A stretch of DNA of 64,000 bases from Romanomermis culicivorax (GCA_963922205.1 CAWUHX010000062.1:620001-684000), one strand, 5' to 3'; numbered from the stretch's first letter, positions 1 through 12,398 are shown. Made by a program: numbers and translations. The notes: a model not told the origin generated them from the sequence alone.

Positions 1-2
1 AC

Positions 3-3000
3 GACAGCATTCAAATCTTTCCGCATGATTTCTTGCCGCCCGAATACATCCACATCGCTGCGCAAAACTTGTATGATAACGCGAACATAGATCGCGAAGG
101 CGATGAAAAGGGCGCTTTCGGAGTCGTAGATCCGACGCTCTCGAAGAGTATGCTGCATGCGATCATGCGCGACGAAATCTTGGCGTTAAATCGAATCATA
201 TACTACGACTATAACGTTCCGAACATGCGATACTGTACGTATAATCACGTAAACGTGGAGCACTCCACTAAACCGCTCGGATTGAAAATGCATCCGACAA
301 AACTACCGACGATAAAAGGTAGCAAAAACAACACGTCCTCGTTGACCGACGACGGAAAGATTGAACCGTATGACGACGCCGCTGAATGCGCGAAAGTAAT
401 TGAGCGAGCTCTACGCTCCAATGACGTAGTTAGCATCCATCACGCAGTCGGCGCACCTATGTCTTTGCTATTTCTTTCCGAAATAGACCAAAACATGGTG
501 ACAAGTGATGACGCGAAACAAATAAACTTCGAATTAATCGTAAACGATCCGTTCACCACCTATGGTCCTCTAGAAACGTGGCCGATCTACGATATAAAAT
601 GCGACCATCAGATCGCCGAAAAGCCGGCTCTAACGCCGCTCTACTCGGTTCCGAACCATCATCAATGGATGAATGCTGTTCGCGGAACTATGCCGCTAGT
701 CGCTCACGTCTGCTCCCCACACTCCGAAATGGAACTGCGAGCAATCCTCAAAAATGAGATCTCGAAACTGTTATCGAAAAGTGACAGTATCGACATAGAT
801 CTTATTTGCGAGCAAAATTGGGTGAAAAGAGACGGCACGTTCGAATTCGAACTAATGGAATGGACTAGTCGTTTGCCCTATTATGAAAAGAGTCGCGTCG
901 ACAGTAAAAAACCGATATACGCGAATCGATATTTTATGCGACAAATCGTATTCAAGAACGACTGTTTTCCAGTCTCTAACGAAACAGATCTCGTAACGAA
1001 AAAGAAGTACAGGGAAAACCCCTATTACTACTTTTCTTACAATTCACCGATTTTAATGTCGAGAAAATGCGAGCAACTCATTTGCTTTCCGCCGAGTCAT
1101 ACTCTAACAATGAGTTCGAACTTGCCCGTAATACCGACCGCCATATTGTCGGGAGAAAGTCCCACAAAAACGCCTACACAGGCTCCTACACAATCCACCG
1201 CGGAAACTGAATTCGATGCGGAAACGGCGATGGCCGTCGATTCGTTACTCAAACAAACCGCCGAAGAATCGTTCGCGGTAAAAACAGAACTACCGTCCGA
1301 ATCCGACGTCATACAACTCGAAAGCGAAGAAGAAGACGTATCCACAGCTGATACTACTGCACCTATAACAACGACTAAAACAACGTCCTCGTTCACTCCG
1401 ATATCCAAAAACTTGTCGAGCAGTACATTCGAATTGGAATCGGAGGAAATAAAGAAACGAAATATACAAGAGGTAGCCGCGTTAGTGAAAACCTCATCGA
1501 TGTACGATGTTTCGCGTATGGAAGAGGAAGAAGACGACGAATCGAAAATGGTACCTCCAAAAATCATACCTACGCGATATCGGATACCGAAGAAAAACGA
1601 GGAAGACACCTCTACCCCGATAAGTACCGAAACCGCCACTCCAGTTTTGGAGGTGAAAGACGACCGATTGTGCGACGAACACGGCGTACCTATTCGCAAC
1701 GTTAGAGCGTATCAGTTTTCACTGTTTCGCAGACGAAATGCCATCGATAAACAGTTGCGCACAATACAGGATTACCTGGATACGCATCCAGAAGATCCTA
1801 ATTACGTGCCCCCATCCAAAAAACGCCGCGAATCACGAGAAGACACTCGTAGTAGAGAACGAAAACAAACCGAATCACGATCACGAGAACGACCCTCGCG
1901 GTCTACTGCTCGCAAAGAAAGCGACGATTATGACAGTCGAAAATACCGACATGGTGAATACGCGTCGAACGAGCGTCCTAGAAAATTTCACCGAGACCGC
2001 GATTATAGACAAAAACATCCTAGCGAATCGAAAGATCGACAAAAAAGAATCGAATGGGCTAGCGCCTTGAAACGCGATCAATTGAAAAAAGAACAGTTAG
2101 AGAGCCAACAGCCTCCGACGGCTGGCTCCGAACCAATGATCGAGGAACCAACAACGTCGCAGCAAGCGGAAGCGACTAGCGAACAACAAAAGTCGCAAAG
2201 AACCGTTCGAGAATACAAAGTTGCACATCGACGACACGGTAGACAGCGTACACCGCCGGAAGAACGGTACCCTAGCGTACCTACAGCACCTATTACGGCT
2301 CAAATCCAACCGAGAACGACCGATGACGTAATTATCATTAATTACTTCAATCGTGCTCATTTGGATTTTGATCCCGTAATTCTACGTCAAGCCACCGCGG
2401 CTTCGCAACAAATAGCGCAGGACTTTCCTGACTATTTTCAAGCGCGATACTTGCGACGAGATCCGCATTGCACTGAAGAACTCACTGCAGTTCTTCTAAG
2501 TTGGATGTGTGATTATTATAAGTATTACGGCGCCGAAAACGCAATCGTGATAACGCAGCTCACGCTGTTCCTCTTCCACGCCAGGCAAGCCTACGATTAC
2601 AAAACTACCGATAATTCGTACTCAATGGCTCTACGCTACATCTTGCAATGTCTCACCGACACGCGAGCCCCGAACTATCCGGCAACGGAAGAAAGAAAGA
2701 GTATCATTCGAGACATACATCGCGAGTATCAAATTGAAATGGACAAACGAGCCGAAGAAAAGAAAAAGAGAGACGCCCAAGCCATGGCAAAAGCGGCCGT
2801 ACCGCCAAAATACCAAATGACACCGGCTCCGATCATCACTATGGCAACGACAGCGACAACTCAACCGTCGACGGTTGGAGTGCGAACCTCACTTGGAGCC
2901 GCGCAGCGAGCTTTGGCCCCGCGAGCACCGACCACGAGCCAATCGATACAGATGCCCCAGCCGGGTATTCTAAAAGCGGGCAAAACCCCGGTCAAAGTTT

Positions 3001-3032
3001 TGCCTAAAGGTCGCGGATTTCCGCCGAAATGA
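3..3032 (+). CDS. ORF3 C-terminal part of Ty3-type element A (5' truncated by window edge)
   Basis: The frame is open from the first bases of the window to a TGA at 3030-3032, so the true start lies upstream; the first apparent start (33) is only a TTG. The opening residues ([16 protein letters not shown]) align with the segment just after the exonuclease domain in element C (YPHDIVSPAQVKTLAFR) and B2 (FPHNLIGPPVIDHIAR). The order of later blocks is also shared: HAVGAPMSL, a [12 protein letters not shown] block like PHSRAEYDYIL in C, and PYYYF like B2 PHYYF. Counting from base 33, residues ~590-675 are rich in Arg-Ser/Arg-Glu like an RS domain, and residues ~760-880 form a folded-looking block. 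No membrane segment is seen. The frame is free of stops, so this copy may be functional. The exonuclease domain itself is outside the window. Confidence 0.8.
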   Translation, partial: DSIQIFPHDFLPPEYIHIAAQNLYDNANIDREGDEKGAFGVVDPTLSKSMLHAIMRDEILALNRIIYYDYNVPNMRYCTYNHVNVEHSTKPLGLKMHPTKLPTIKGSKNNTSSLTDDGKIEPYDDAAECAKVIERALRSNDVVSIHHAVGAPMSLLFLSEIDQNMVTSDDAKQINFELIVNDPFTTYGPLETWPIYDIKCDHQIAEKPALTPLYSVPNHHQWMNAVRGTMPLVAHVCSPHSEMELRAILKNEISKLLSKSDSIDIDLICEQNWVKRDGTFEFELMEWTSRLPYYEKSRVDSKKPIYANRYFMRQIVFKNDCFPVSNETDLVTKKKYRENPYYYFSYNSPILMSRKCEQLICFPPSHTLTMSSNLPVIPTAILSGESPTKTPTQAPTQSTAETEFDAETAMAVDSLLKQTAEESFAVKTELPSESDVIQLESEEEDVSTADTTAPITTTKTTSSFTPISKNLSSSTFELESEEIKKRNIQEVAALVKTSSMYDVSRMEEEEDDESKMVPPKIIPTRYRIPKKNEEDTSTPISTETATPVLEVKDDRLCDEHGVPIRNVRAYQFSLFRRRNAIDKQLRTIQDYLDTHPEDPNYVPPSKKRRESREDTRSRERKQTESRSRERPSRSTARKESDDYDSRKYRHGEYASNERPRKFHRDRDYRQKHPSESKDRQKRIEWASALKRDQLKKEQLESQQPPTAGSEPMIEEPTTSQQAEATSEQQKSQRTVREYKVAHRRHGRQRTPPEERYPSVPTAPITAQIQPRTTDDVIIINYFNRAHLDFDPVILRQATAASQQIAQDFPDYFQARYLRRDPHCTEELTAVLLSWMCDYYKYYGAENAIVITQLTLFLFHARQAYDYKTTDNSYSMALRYILQCLTDTRAPNYPATEERKSIIRDIHREYQIEMDKRAEEKKKRDAQAMAKAAVPPKYQMTPAPIITMATTATTQPSTVGVRTSLGAAQRALAPRAPTTSQSIQMPQPGILKAGKTPVKVLPKGRGFPPK

Positions 3033-3366
3033 GTCGAAAGGGATAAGTATCACGATGCTAACGCATCTCCTTTTTTTTCTTTCACTAGTTTATTCTTTTC
3101 CACTAGAATCTTTTCTTTGAAATCTCTAAAAAATTTTTTAAATTCTCGGTGCTAAATACTAGTTTTCATTTGCTCATCACGTTGTGCCGTAACATTTTTT
3201 GTGATAACATCGTTTAAATTTTCTTTGTTTGTGTAGTATGTGCCGCAGAGTAGAGAAACGGACAAATCGTCGAAAGAAAACTTGCCCAAAACGAGCTAAA
3301 CGCTCTCATTCGATCAATACGCAAATTCACCACGACACGTCGAAATCGCTTGAGGCGATTTAGATC
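3033..3366 (+). other. 3' untranslated spacer of element A
   Basis: AT-rich non-coding stretch between the ORF3 stop and the polypurine tract. I see no gene in it. Confidence 0.5.
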
Positions 3367-3380
3367 GAAAGGGGGAGGAG
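3367..3380 (+). promoter_or_regulatory. polypurine tract of element A
   Basis: Fourteen uninterrupted purines (GAAAGGGGGAGGAG) directly precede TGTTGTGG. This is the expected plus-strand priming site immediately upstream of a 3' LTR, and the TGTTG start resembles TGTTGGGG of the element C LTR. Confidence 0.65.
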
Positions 3381-4547
3381 TGTTGTGGAGCAATTTGACG
3401 TATTTGTAAAGCTCGTGTCGTTTGCGAAAAAGATCGGCAAGTTTGATTTGGAAAGATCGTGACGAGACCACCGAAGAGGCGTGGCTACAATGTGAAGAAA
3501 TTATGAAAGTGTTCTTTCATTAGTTTGCGTTGTACTGTAGCCGAAAGGTTGTGTTTTTGGTGTTTGTCTGAAAAGTGTGTGGCGGCTTTGTACATTAGTA
3601 AATTGTGTGAAAAGTCTGTTCTAAGTTAAGTCAAACTATTTGGAAAATAGTTTGAGTAAGCGAGTGAGACTCCGAAGCGAATAAGATCGTACGGCGCGAG
3701 TTTCGGCATCCGAAAACCTTTGACGACCTGAGCGAAGATCCCTGGATAAAATTGACACAGCGCTCTCTACGAGCCCGTCAATCTCCTGCGTTCGACTATC
3801 GTTGCGTTGATTCCGTAAAACACTCCGAGTGTTTCGTCTACAGCGTTCCGCACGCTCTTCTACGTTCCGTACGTCTCTTCTAAAACGCGCGATAAATCGT
3901 CGAGCTACACAGCTAATTTCTCATCTGCGTTCTGTCGTCTATCATCTCTCAATTTCTCACGCACGACAATTTATCCGCTATTTTAATATTCATCAGGGTG
4001 GCCACCGGTTTTTCAAAATGAAATTCCCGGTTTTCTCCCGGTTTTCCCGGTTATGTTTTAGAATTTTCCCGGTTTTTCAAATAGGTATAAGTTTCATCTA
4101 ACAAACTAATATTGAGAAATATAACGTCGATTTGCCGACCATTGTTTAAATGAATTATAAAAATCTTGAAAAGTATATAAAATAGTAATCAGTAGAAATG
4201 ACATGAATTTTCATCAATAAATGAATTCATGATGACACGATACGCGGACGATGCTTGTGAAAAAGTAAAAATGCTGAAAGTATTGATTAATTCAACTTAT
4301 ATACTACCATAAGTTAATAAGTATGTATAAAAAAGTACAAAAAGAAAAAAAAATTGCCGCGAAGCGGCGAAATTTTTTCTCATTTTTGTGTACTTTTGCA
4401 CGAAAAACATTTCATTTGCCACAAAATTCCCGGTTATTTCCCGGTTTTCCCGGTTCGAAAAAAAATCCCGGTTAATTCCCGGTTTTCCCGGTTGGTGGCC
4501 ACCCTGATTCATGTGGTTCCGATTAGGATTATCCAATTTTATTTACA
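3381..4547 (+). mobile_element. probable 3' LTR of element A (interrupted by a MITE)
   Basis: The stretch starts TGTTG right after a polypurine tract. If it ends at the TTTACA near 4547, removing the 513-bp MITE and its duplicated target leaves ~650 bp, close to the 605-616 bp LTRs of element C. The 5' LTR partner is outside the window, so the 3' boundary is a guess. Confidence 0.5.
3994..4506. mobile_element. 513-bp MITE with CAGGGTGGCCACC terminal inverted repeats
   Basis: The ends are perfect inverted repeats CAGGGTGGCCACC / GGTGGCCACCCTG, flanked by the direct repeat ATTCAT (3988-3993 and 4507-4512). The interior has subterminal copies of the motif TTCCCGGTT on both sides and no coding sequence. 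This is a non-autonomous DNA transposon; TIRs of this look are known from hAT-like MITEs, but only 6 bp of target duplication is visible. Confidence 0.85.
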
Positions 4548-6217
4548 ATTCTCTGTCCGATCCGGCGCGGAGCGCTGGAAAATTTTTTGGGTTTTCACTT
4601 TATAGCTGGAAAATGAACATTCACAACGTTGGGAAATAAATTAAAATCAAACTGATGAAGTATAGGTTTTATATTCTAAAACGCAGGAAAATAAATCTCT
4701 CCAATGGATATTCGTGAACAGAAGTTCTAAAATCACAGTCAAGAATGATGTCTCCAATTTCCATTTTCAATGAACCCAAAATTTCATGCTAAAAATTTTT
4801 TAAAAATTCCAAGCATGGAGAGAAAAAATTGAGAGAATTGATGAAGATTGAAAAAAAATTACGGCGGAATACTGACTGTTATTGTTGAGAAAATGAGACG
4901 AGCTAACTTGTTTGATAGAATCTGTTGAGCATTAATTGGTAAGTCGAAGTAGATATGCTAACGGCCGCGCCTGATGGAATATAGTTATAATTATACCCAA
5001 AAATTTTGAGATTTTGACCATTTAAAGTCCACCAAAACGCATCTTTTCGGTTTAGAGTTCCCCAAAATTTTTTCCGCAATGAGAACCATACCCAAAATTT
5101 TTTTCCTCATTTCGAAATTTTTTTCCTCAAAAGACCCCATTTGAGGAAAAAAAACGGTGTCCCCCTCCCAAGTACAGGTATGCCCCAAGTACAGGTATGA
5201 ATGAAATGCAGGAAAACTAGCTTTTGGTGCCTATTCCGATTAAATTAAGCTGATTTATTGATTTGAGAGTGAGCAACAAAAAAATTTTCTGTGCAACCAA
5301 AATTTTTCCCCAAGTTGCACATTGCAACCTAGCCTGTGCAAAAAAGAAACCCCTGCCTGGCTAAGATTATGTCCAATTAGTTAATATTTAAGATGAGTGG
5401 GCCGGCTTAAAGCGCCGAGAAAATTCTGCTTTCTAAAATGCCTCTAAAAATCAAAGAAATTCAACCCTAGACCAGTCAAAAAATTTGTGCGAATTGGCAC
5501 AAGTGCTCAAATTTCTTTGCACTATTCCAATTTTTTAGTGCCAAAAATCATGTTTTTTGGAACAAAAAATACCGTTTTCATGGCACACTATCGATTGCTT
5601 GATTTACTGTGGCTCCGCATCGAATTTTATTCAAGAGCTGTTTGACAAAGCCTACGTGCTTCTCACACTTGATTTTTAACGCAGTCACTCGCACAATCAT
5701 TTAAGGTCCATGAACGCATGATGGCCTATACTTGTTCACTTTTTACGAAAATGATACAGTCGTTTTATCATCAGATCTACTGATTGCGCAGACTGATTGT
5801 TTCATGTACTTACCAGAAATTGATGTTGAGGTGCATCTTGCATCGACGCTTATAGCAAACACAGTCTTCGTTCTTCCATTTTCAACATCAACATTCCATC
5901 ACTATACTTCTCGCTTCTATTTCCATGATCACTCGACTGTCCGTCACTTATAAGATTCACGATGTGCGCACGAGATTCGGCATGAAAGTGCCACGTACAG
6001 TTGACCCAGCCAAATCCAGCGTTCAGTGTCATACTCTAAACGTCAATTATACATAGCCTTTGGAAAAAACGATGACGGTCAATCGATTACTGTAACTCCG
6101 ACGGATGGAGATAATCAAAGATCGTGAGACTATAACAACATTCGCAACGTTGTCAGTATGATATTCCACAATCTTTCAAGCCGATATCAAGTCAACCTTT
6201 CGGACGGTAGTGTTCAT
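4548..6217. other. non-coding stretch, no gene recognised
   Basis: AT-rich sequence with many homopolymers. Short open frames here (for example 5732-5953) show no recognisable domain, splice structure or repeat partner in the window. Confidence 0.5.
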
Positions 6218-6576
6218 CATACATGTACGTGGGGGCGGGGGGTTGGGGAGTTTTAACTCCCAGCAGATTTTACACCCCAGCAATGACTGAGAAGATGACG
6301 AAGGAAAATGAGAAGAGAAAATTGTCATAAAAATGGAAATGATGCTGTAGTAACAATTTTTCTACACAAAGCATACTTGATTCCAAAGAAGTAACATGAA
6401 AACTTTAAAAAGTGCTGTCTAAGCAAACAATCTTACATATCTGACTAATATAAGTTGAAGAATATGCTGCTTGGATGTTAGAAGACCTATCTAAGATCTT
6501 TTTTTCGTTATCAAGAACGAAAAAAAATTTTATTCTACCCTCCGTCCTGGCAGAATTTCTATGCTGTGCATACATG
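6218..6576. mobile_element. MITE-like repeat, family I, copy 1
   Basis: Begins CATACATGTACGTGGGGG and ends GCTGTGCATACATGG, near-inverted termini. Its interior aligns along its length with 30357-30798 (shared CCAGCAATGA..CAGAAGATGA and GAAGACCTATC/AAGACCTATC segments). No coding capacity is seen. Confidence 0.65.
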
Positions 6577-7129
6577 GTGCTCACATTTCTGTTACTGGTG
6601 ATGCGACAATGGTACGTAAATTGATTGAATGCAAGATTGCCAGTCTCGATGGATCGATCAGACAAATGAACGTTGAGAAAGTATTTGGTGTAAAATCGAT
6701 GTCTGTTCACTTTAAAGCAGTTATCGGATTTTGCAAACGTCGAGTAAATCTTTTTCATACTACGGTTTCCTCGAAATTCCGCTCGTAGAAGGATCTGCCC
6801 GGTAATATATAGGATATGCAAATTGTTCACCAATGTGGTGGCGTCACTTAATGCAAACACGGGATTTGCGTGACACAGTGCAGATAGGCTTCGTGCAGAT
6901 TTTGTTTGTGATTTCTGCACTGATGCAAAATTTTTTGAGTCATGTGTTTGATCACACACACTTTTCTGTAATGTGTCAGTCATTGATTTTGAACTTTTAA
7001 AATCAATTATTTTTCTCATTTCAAGACTTCAAAATGTCTAGTCAAAAAACTAAAAATTCGTTTTTCCAAAAAAAAGAATTACACATTTAATTTGCTTTTT
7101 TCCTATATTCAGTATTATTGTAGGGAGTG
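6577..7129. other. non-coding stretch, no gene recognised
   Basis: Open frames on both strands overlap (204 aa minus, 75 aa plus), but none shows a known motif. The minus frame runs through the MITE at 6218-6576, which argues against coding. Confidence 0.4.
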
Positions 7130-7731
7130 CAGAAACTTTTTTAGGCTTTTCTACACTTTGCAGAAAGCCGGGTGCAGAAAAAAACATTCCGTGGGGATAC
7201 AAACTACCCCAAGAGTTTTGAAACTGGAAAATTTTGTATGAAAAAAAAACATTTCGGCCAACATTTTGTGAATTTTTTGTCTCAAAAACGTAAAAAGCAA
7301 GGGTCGAAATTTCGAAGATGCACATATACGGCTGAAAAGTGTATTTGATGCACTCAGCTGCAGAACATACTTTTTCACAGACATGGGAAATTTTTAATAA
7401 GGAAGAATGAAAATCCAATATTACAAAAATGAATTTCTTCCAATGTTAACCCAAGTTTTCAAAAATCTAGTCCACCCATTTATCTAGCTTGGCATCTATT
7501 CAAGCGAATATATTCTTATTTTGTCTGCCCCATCGGGGCAGACAAGTGGGCTTCAACCATGCAAGAAAACCCTCCTAGAAGCACATTGAAGTTTTACATT
7601 TTGGCATCGTCACATCAAAGAAAAAATAAAAAACAATCTTAAAGCGACGAATCCTTACTTTCGATTGAAGTAAAAGATGTGTAAACCGCATGATACTCAA
7701 AACACATTGTAAACAGTGTGTAAAGTGACCA

Positions 7732-8153
7732 AACAGAGCTCCGAGGTCCGGGGGCGACTTTTTTTGGGGCCGGGGGTCAGTGATTCCCCAAAATTTTGTA
7801 GAAGGGGTCTTCGAAGGGAAGAAAATTCGATTTTTTCACCAAAATAGTCCGAAAGACGGTTCAAAAAATAGTAATTTTGTCTAAAAAACGGTAAAAATTA
7901 ATACATGGCGCGAACCGCCGAGAAAATTGACGTTTTTGACAATTTTTTGCTAAAAAATAACATTTTTCATCAAAAAATTGACATTCTTCAGTATTTTTCC
8001 GACCAAAAGTATGGGGGTCCCTATGACTTTCATATGACTAACCATAGGATTGGAAAACCCTGGGGAGGAGGGTCGCCCAATGGCTAGCCATATGTCCGAC
8101 GATTTCTGGGGGGGGGGAGATTCCTATGGCACTTCCCCCCAATTACATGTATG
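7732..8153 (+). mobile_element. GC-run MITE family II, copy 1 (left end lost)
   Basis: Aligns end to end with 22779-23205 (shared CCGAGGTC, GGGGTCAGT, TCGATTTTTTCAC, GTATGGGGGTCCC). The right end AATTACATGTATG is kept. The left terminal CATACATGTA is missing. It sits inside a satellite unit: the left flank is TAAAGTGACCA and the right flank resumes mid-unit. Confidence 0.75.
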
Positions 8154-8154
8154 A

Positions 8155-8620
8155 TTGAATACTCGATTGCCAAGAAAAACAAAAAATTGCAGAAATACCT
8201 TTGTTCACACACAGAACAATTTTTTGTGTAAAGTAACTGCGTCCATTGAATTCCCCATGGTCAGAAACTCATTCCCCCAAAAATTGCAGAAATACGTTTG
8301 TTTACACTCAGCACAATTTTTTTGTGTGGCGGACTGCATCAACCGAATTCTCCATAGCCGAAAACGTCTCCATCCAAAAAACGCAGTAAAGCATTTGTTT
8401 ACACTCAGTATATTTTTTTGTGTAAAAAGACAGCGTCCATTGAACCCCCCCCCCCGGTCAAAAAACCCTTCCACCAAAAAATCACGGAAATAAGGTTGTT
8501 TACACCCGGGATAATTTTTTTGTGTAGAGTGACCGCATCCATTGAATTCCCAATAGTCGAAAACCTCTTCCTCAAAAAAATCACAGAAATGCCTTTGTTT
8601 TACATACATGCAGGATAATC
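8155..8620 (+). repeat. ~97-bp satellite array, locus 1 (orientation 1)
   Basis: About five tandem units at ~95-100 bp spacing. Each contains TTTACAC..~18 bp..GTGTAAA (an inverted pair), then a TGAATTCCCCATGGTCGAAAA-like segment, then a run with AAAAAAT(C/T)GCAGAAATAC. No spacers of unrelated sequence separate units. Confidence 0.85.
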
Positions 8621-8639
8621 AGATAACACTACATCTGTT

Positions 8640-9350
8640 TCACCAAAAAAATAATTTTTTTAAAACCCAAACGAGGGGGATTTTTTCCAACTTTGGTCAC
8701 TCATTTAATTCGACCAAATCAATATTTTCAAAAAATAAAAAAAGCGTTTCGAGTGGGCACTCGTTAGATGCATGGGTAAAAGGATTCAGAGATGCATACC
8801 CATTTAGGAACCTGCGGCAACTCGAGGCCCAAAAAAGGCTGTTTTTCTGCATGTCTTTGGCGCCCCACCTAGCACCATCATAGGTGGTGCGATAGCGTCA
8901 ACCTATAATATACTTGGCCCCAAATTTCATGTCCCCCTACCCTAGCGCCGAAACGGTAAGAGCTAGAACCTTCGGTTTTTTTTCATAATTTTGGGCATAG
9001 GGGCAAACTATGGGGTGCCTTTTGTCAATTCGCCTCTACCTGCTAGTGGTGCTCGGTTGTACCCCAAAAACATGTAAAAAAGGCACTTTTGAGGCCCCCC
9101 GGTTCCACCATGCCCATCAATGAGTGTGCCATATTCAACCTCCATACTTCAGCCTTAGCGTCTTGGGTGTGCAATCTCAAATGCGATTGATTATTTTTTT
9201 GAAATATGGCCTCAATTCAATTATATGCTTCTCCAAAGTCCCGAGAACCGCGAAATTTGGCAATTTTGTTATATAAACTTAACGGCTTCAAAAAAATACT
9301 TTTTTGCAGCATTGGTGCCCGAATTTTTTGCAGTTCCAATTGAACCGGTA
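8640..9350. repeat. central/head segment, copy 1
   Basis: The part from ~8925 (TTTCATGTCCCCC, ACGGTAAGAGCTAGAACCTT, GGGGCAAACTATGGGGTGCC) matches 46673-47110 in direct orientation. Both copies are followed by a satellite array in the same orientation, so the segment is part of one repeated unit. No coding sequence. Confidence 0.7.
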
Positions 9351-9359
9351 GTCTTATTG

Positions 9360-10500
9360 GGAAAATCATGGGAAATTTAATGGACGCGGTCACTTTACAC
9401 AAAAAAATCATCATTAATGTAAATGAAGGTACTCCCGTGACTCTTTGGAGGGAGGTGTTTCCGACCATTGGGAATTCGATGGACGCAGTCATTTTACACA
9501 AAAAAATTATCCCGAGTGTAAACCAGCTTATTTTCGCGATTTTTACAGGTGAAAGGGGTTTTTAACCGCTAGGAATTCAATGGACGCGGTCACTCTACAC
9601 AAAAAAAAATCATCATTGGTGTAAATGAGGTTACTCCTGTGAATTTTTGGAGGAAGGGATTTTCGAGCATTGGGAATTCGATCGACACAATCATTTTACA
9701 CGGAAAATTATTCTGGGTGTAACAAGCGTATTTTTGTAATTTTTTGATGGAGGGGGTTTTTGACCATGGGCAATTCAATGAATGCGGTCACTTTACACAA
9801 AAAAAATTATTGTGTGTGTGAATTAGCGTATTTGTGTGATTTTTTGGTGGAAATAGTTTTCGACGATTGAAGCGGTCACAAAAATTATCTGGGGTGTAAA
9901 CAAGCGCATTTTAGTGATAATTTTGTGGAAAAAGTTTTCGACCTCAAGGAATTTGATGAATGTGATCACTTTACACAAAAAATTATCCCGGGTGTAACCA
10001 AACGTATCTTTCGTGATTTTTTGGTGAAAGGGGTTTTCGACCGAAGCGAATTCTTGAAAAGAACTGAAGGAAATGAAGGAACTCTCGTGACTTTTTGGAG
10101 GAAAAGGTTTTTGACCATTGGGAATTCGATGGACGCGGTCATTCTACGCAAAAAATTATCTCGAGTGTAAACAAGTGTATTTTTGTGATAATTTGGAGCA
10201 AGGAGTTTTCGACCACGAGGCATTCAATAAATGCGGTCACTTAACATAAAAAATTATCCCGGGTGTCAACAAGCGTATGTTCGTGATTTTGTGTGGAAGG
10301 GGTTTTCGACCATGGAGAATTTAATGAATGCGATCACTTTGCACGCAAAATTATATTGAGTGTATACAAATGTATTTATGTGATTTTTGGGGAAAGAGGT
10401 TTCTGACCATGAGAAATTCAATGGACACAAGCACTTCACACAAAAAAAAGTTCTTGATCATGGGGGAGTCAATGGCAACGGTCACTTTACATTATGTTTA
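9360..10500 (-). repeat. ~97-bp satellite array, locus 2 (orientation 2)
   Basis: Roughly a dozen diverged units, reverse-complementary to locus 1, with GACGCGGTCACTTTACACAA and GGGTGTAAACAAGCGTATTT as recurring anchors. Short open frames here are by-products of the repeat. Confidence 0.85.
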
Positions 10501-10676
10501 TAACGTGTTTTAAGTTTTATGTAGTTTACACATCTTTTAATTTTACGAAAGTGAGAATTCGTAGCTTGAAGATTGTTTTTTATTGTTTCTTTGACGTGAC
10601 GATGCCCAAATTTAAAACTTCAATGTGCTTCTATGAGGGTTTTCTTGCATGGTTGAAGCCCACTGAAAAAAGATGG

Positions 10677-12398
10677 ACTAGTTCATGAGAAAATACCCCG
10701 ATGGGGCAGACAAAAGAAGAGTATATTCGCTTGGATAGATGCCAAGCTAGATAAATGGGTGGACTAGATGTTTGAAAACTTGGGTTAACATAGGAAGAAA
10801 TTCATTTTTGTAATATTGGATTTTCATTCTTCCTTATTAAAAATTTCCCATGTCTGTGAAAAAGTATATTCTGCAGCTGAGTGCATCAAACATACTTTCC
10901 AGCCATATATGTGCATCTTCGAAATTTTGACCCTTGCTTTTTACGTTTTTGAGACAAAAAATTCAAAAAATGTTGGCCGAAATATTTTTTTCATAAAAAA
11001 TTTTCCAGTTTCAAAACTATTGGGGTAGTTTGTACCCCCATGTCCTCCCTCACACATGGGTGCTATTAACTGCGTTGAATTTTTTGCTGTTTTTCGTGTC
11101 AATAAAACAGGAATCAACTTTTGGAAAGTGACACATGAGATCCCACTCAGCTTTTTAAGAAAAGGCTACAGCACAAAGTCTTCTCAGAACTAAATCGATT
11201 GTGCAAGGTATGTTTAATTCACTCATTTTATATAACATACATATCGTATAGAATTCACTCCGTAAGTTTTAGTGATTACAAGCTATAAACAAATTTATTC
11301 TCCTCTGTTCAACTATTCAACAAAATAGCATCATTCACAGTTTTTGGATTTGAACTGAAATTTGCAGGCAGAGGGAAAGCTTTTTGCGGGATGGCAGACG
11401 GGAGGAAATTTCACCCATCCCTGTCGCTCCCATCCTGCTTTCAAAAAAGTCGTACTGTTGCCATGGGAGTGTGAGTTCAGTGGGGGAGAACCGGGTATGG
11501 GATTCGGCGCACACCCCTAATATAGGCATGGAGCATTTTTGTATGTTCTACCCTGTTCTCCCATTTGCAGATCAGTGCCCAATGACTGTAACCAAGGCCC
11601 AGTAGCACTAAAGAGGTCTAAGCTCGAGCTATAGATAATCTCGAACAAAAAGGCGACTCGGTTTGATATCAAGTTCGGTATAATTTAAATGTCATCAGAA
11701 TTATAACGAGCTCAATATCGAGACTATCCCAAGCTCATGCTGTCTGGTTGCACTAACATTTTCGCATAATTTTCTTGTCCCTAAAGCAAATAAATATAAT
11801 AATTTGTGCAATTCCCAAACTCGAACTCAAACCTCAGTATTGGTTAACCCTGAAGTGAGTATTGTTAATGCACTGGAAGAAAATAATTTGGGCATTGCGA
11901 TTAGCTCAAACTCAGGATCATCAGTTTAATCCCGATGTTGAGATTATCTTCATGTTATTAGGTTAGTGCAACCAATCTCAGGTTTCTTTATAGTTCTGAA
12001 AATGACTATAATATGTCTCCCACCATTTTTCAGCTAGTATGAGAGGCAGAAGTTCTGAATTGGTCGGGAGTTAGGATGCTATTGGTTTAACATTTCTTTG
12101 CATTTGAAGGCATGTGCATATTATTTTCATGTAGAAAAATGTTACTGTAGTTAATGCCAGGGGAAGGACAAAATGCGCGGTCCTGCAGCAGAGTGTATCT
12201 TTTCACAGACATGGAAAATTTTTTTGAGAAAGGAATGAAAAAAAGGAACGAAAATCCACTATAACGAAAGTGATTTTTTTCAAACTTTAACCTAAGTTCT
12301 CAAAAATCTAGCCCACTTCTTTTTCTGGTTTGGCAACTATCCAAGCAAGTATATTCTTCTTTTTTCTGCCTCATCGGGGTATTTTCTAATAAAATAGT
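10677..12398. mobile_element. fold-back element, copy 1 (~1.7 kb)
   Basis: Begins ACTAGTTCATGAGAAAATAC and ends with its near inverse (GTATTTTCTAATAAAATAGT). The terminal ~190 bp on each side are inverted copies containing TCCAATAT/ACGAAAATCC, TTCTCAAAAATCTAG and TTTTCACAGACATGG. The inner right half (11755-12300) matches 48600-49130. The segment 11040-11750 is present only in this copy. No transposase is visible. Confidence 0.7.

Larger units (their letters stand above)
7130..11040. repeat. 3.9-kb composite inverted repeat carrying satellite arrays
   Basis: The left arm (7130-~8620) is the reverse complement of the right arm (~9360-11040). Each arm has an outer ~550-bp unique-looking segment (7130-7700 and 10490-11040) followed inward by a ~97-bp-unit satellite array. 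The centre (~8640-9350) is single copy within the structure. The left arm is additionally interrupted by a MITE (7732-8153). A second, one-armed version lies at 46673-49224. This looks like a fold-back element or an inverted duplication. Confidence 0.7.

Noticed and set aside
1097..1699. 200-aa Ser/Val-rich frame on the minus strand
   Set aside because: Shadow of the ORF3 frame of element A; no motif.
6405..7019. 204-aa minus-strand frame
   Set aside because: It crosses a MITE copy and shows no domain or codon pattern of a gene.
8205..8609. 134-aa minus frame and similar frames in satellite arrays
   Set aside because: The apparent protein repeats every ~32 residues because the DNA repeats every ~97 bp; the frame is a by-product.
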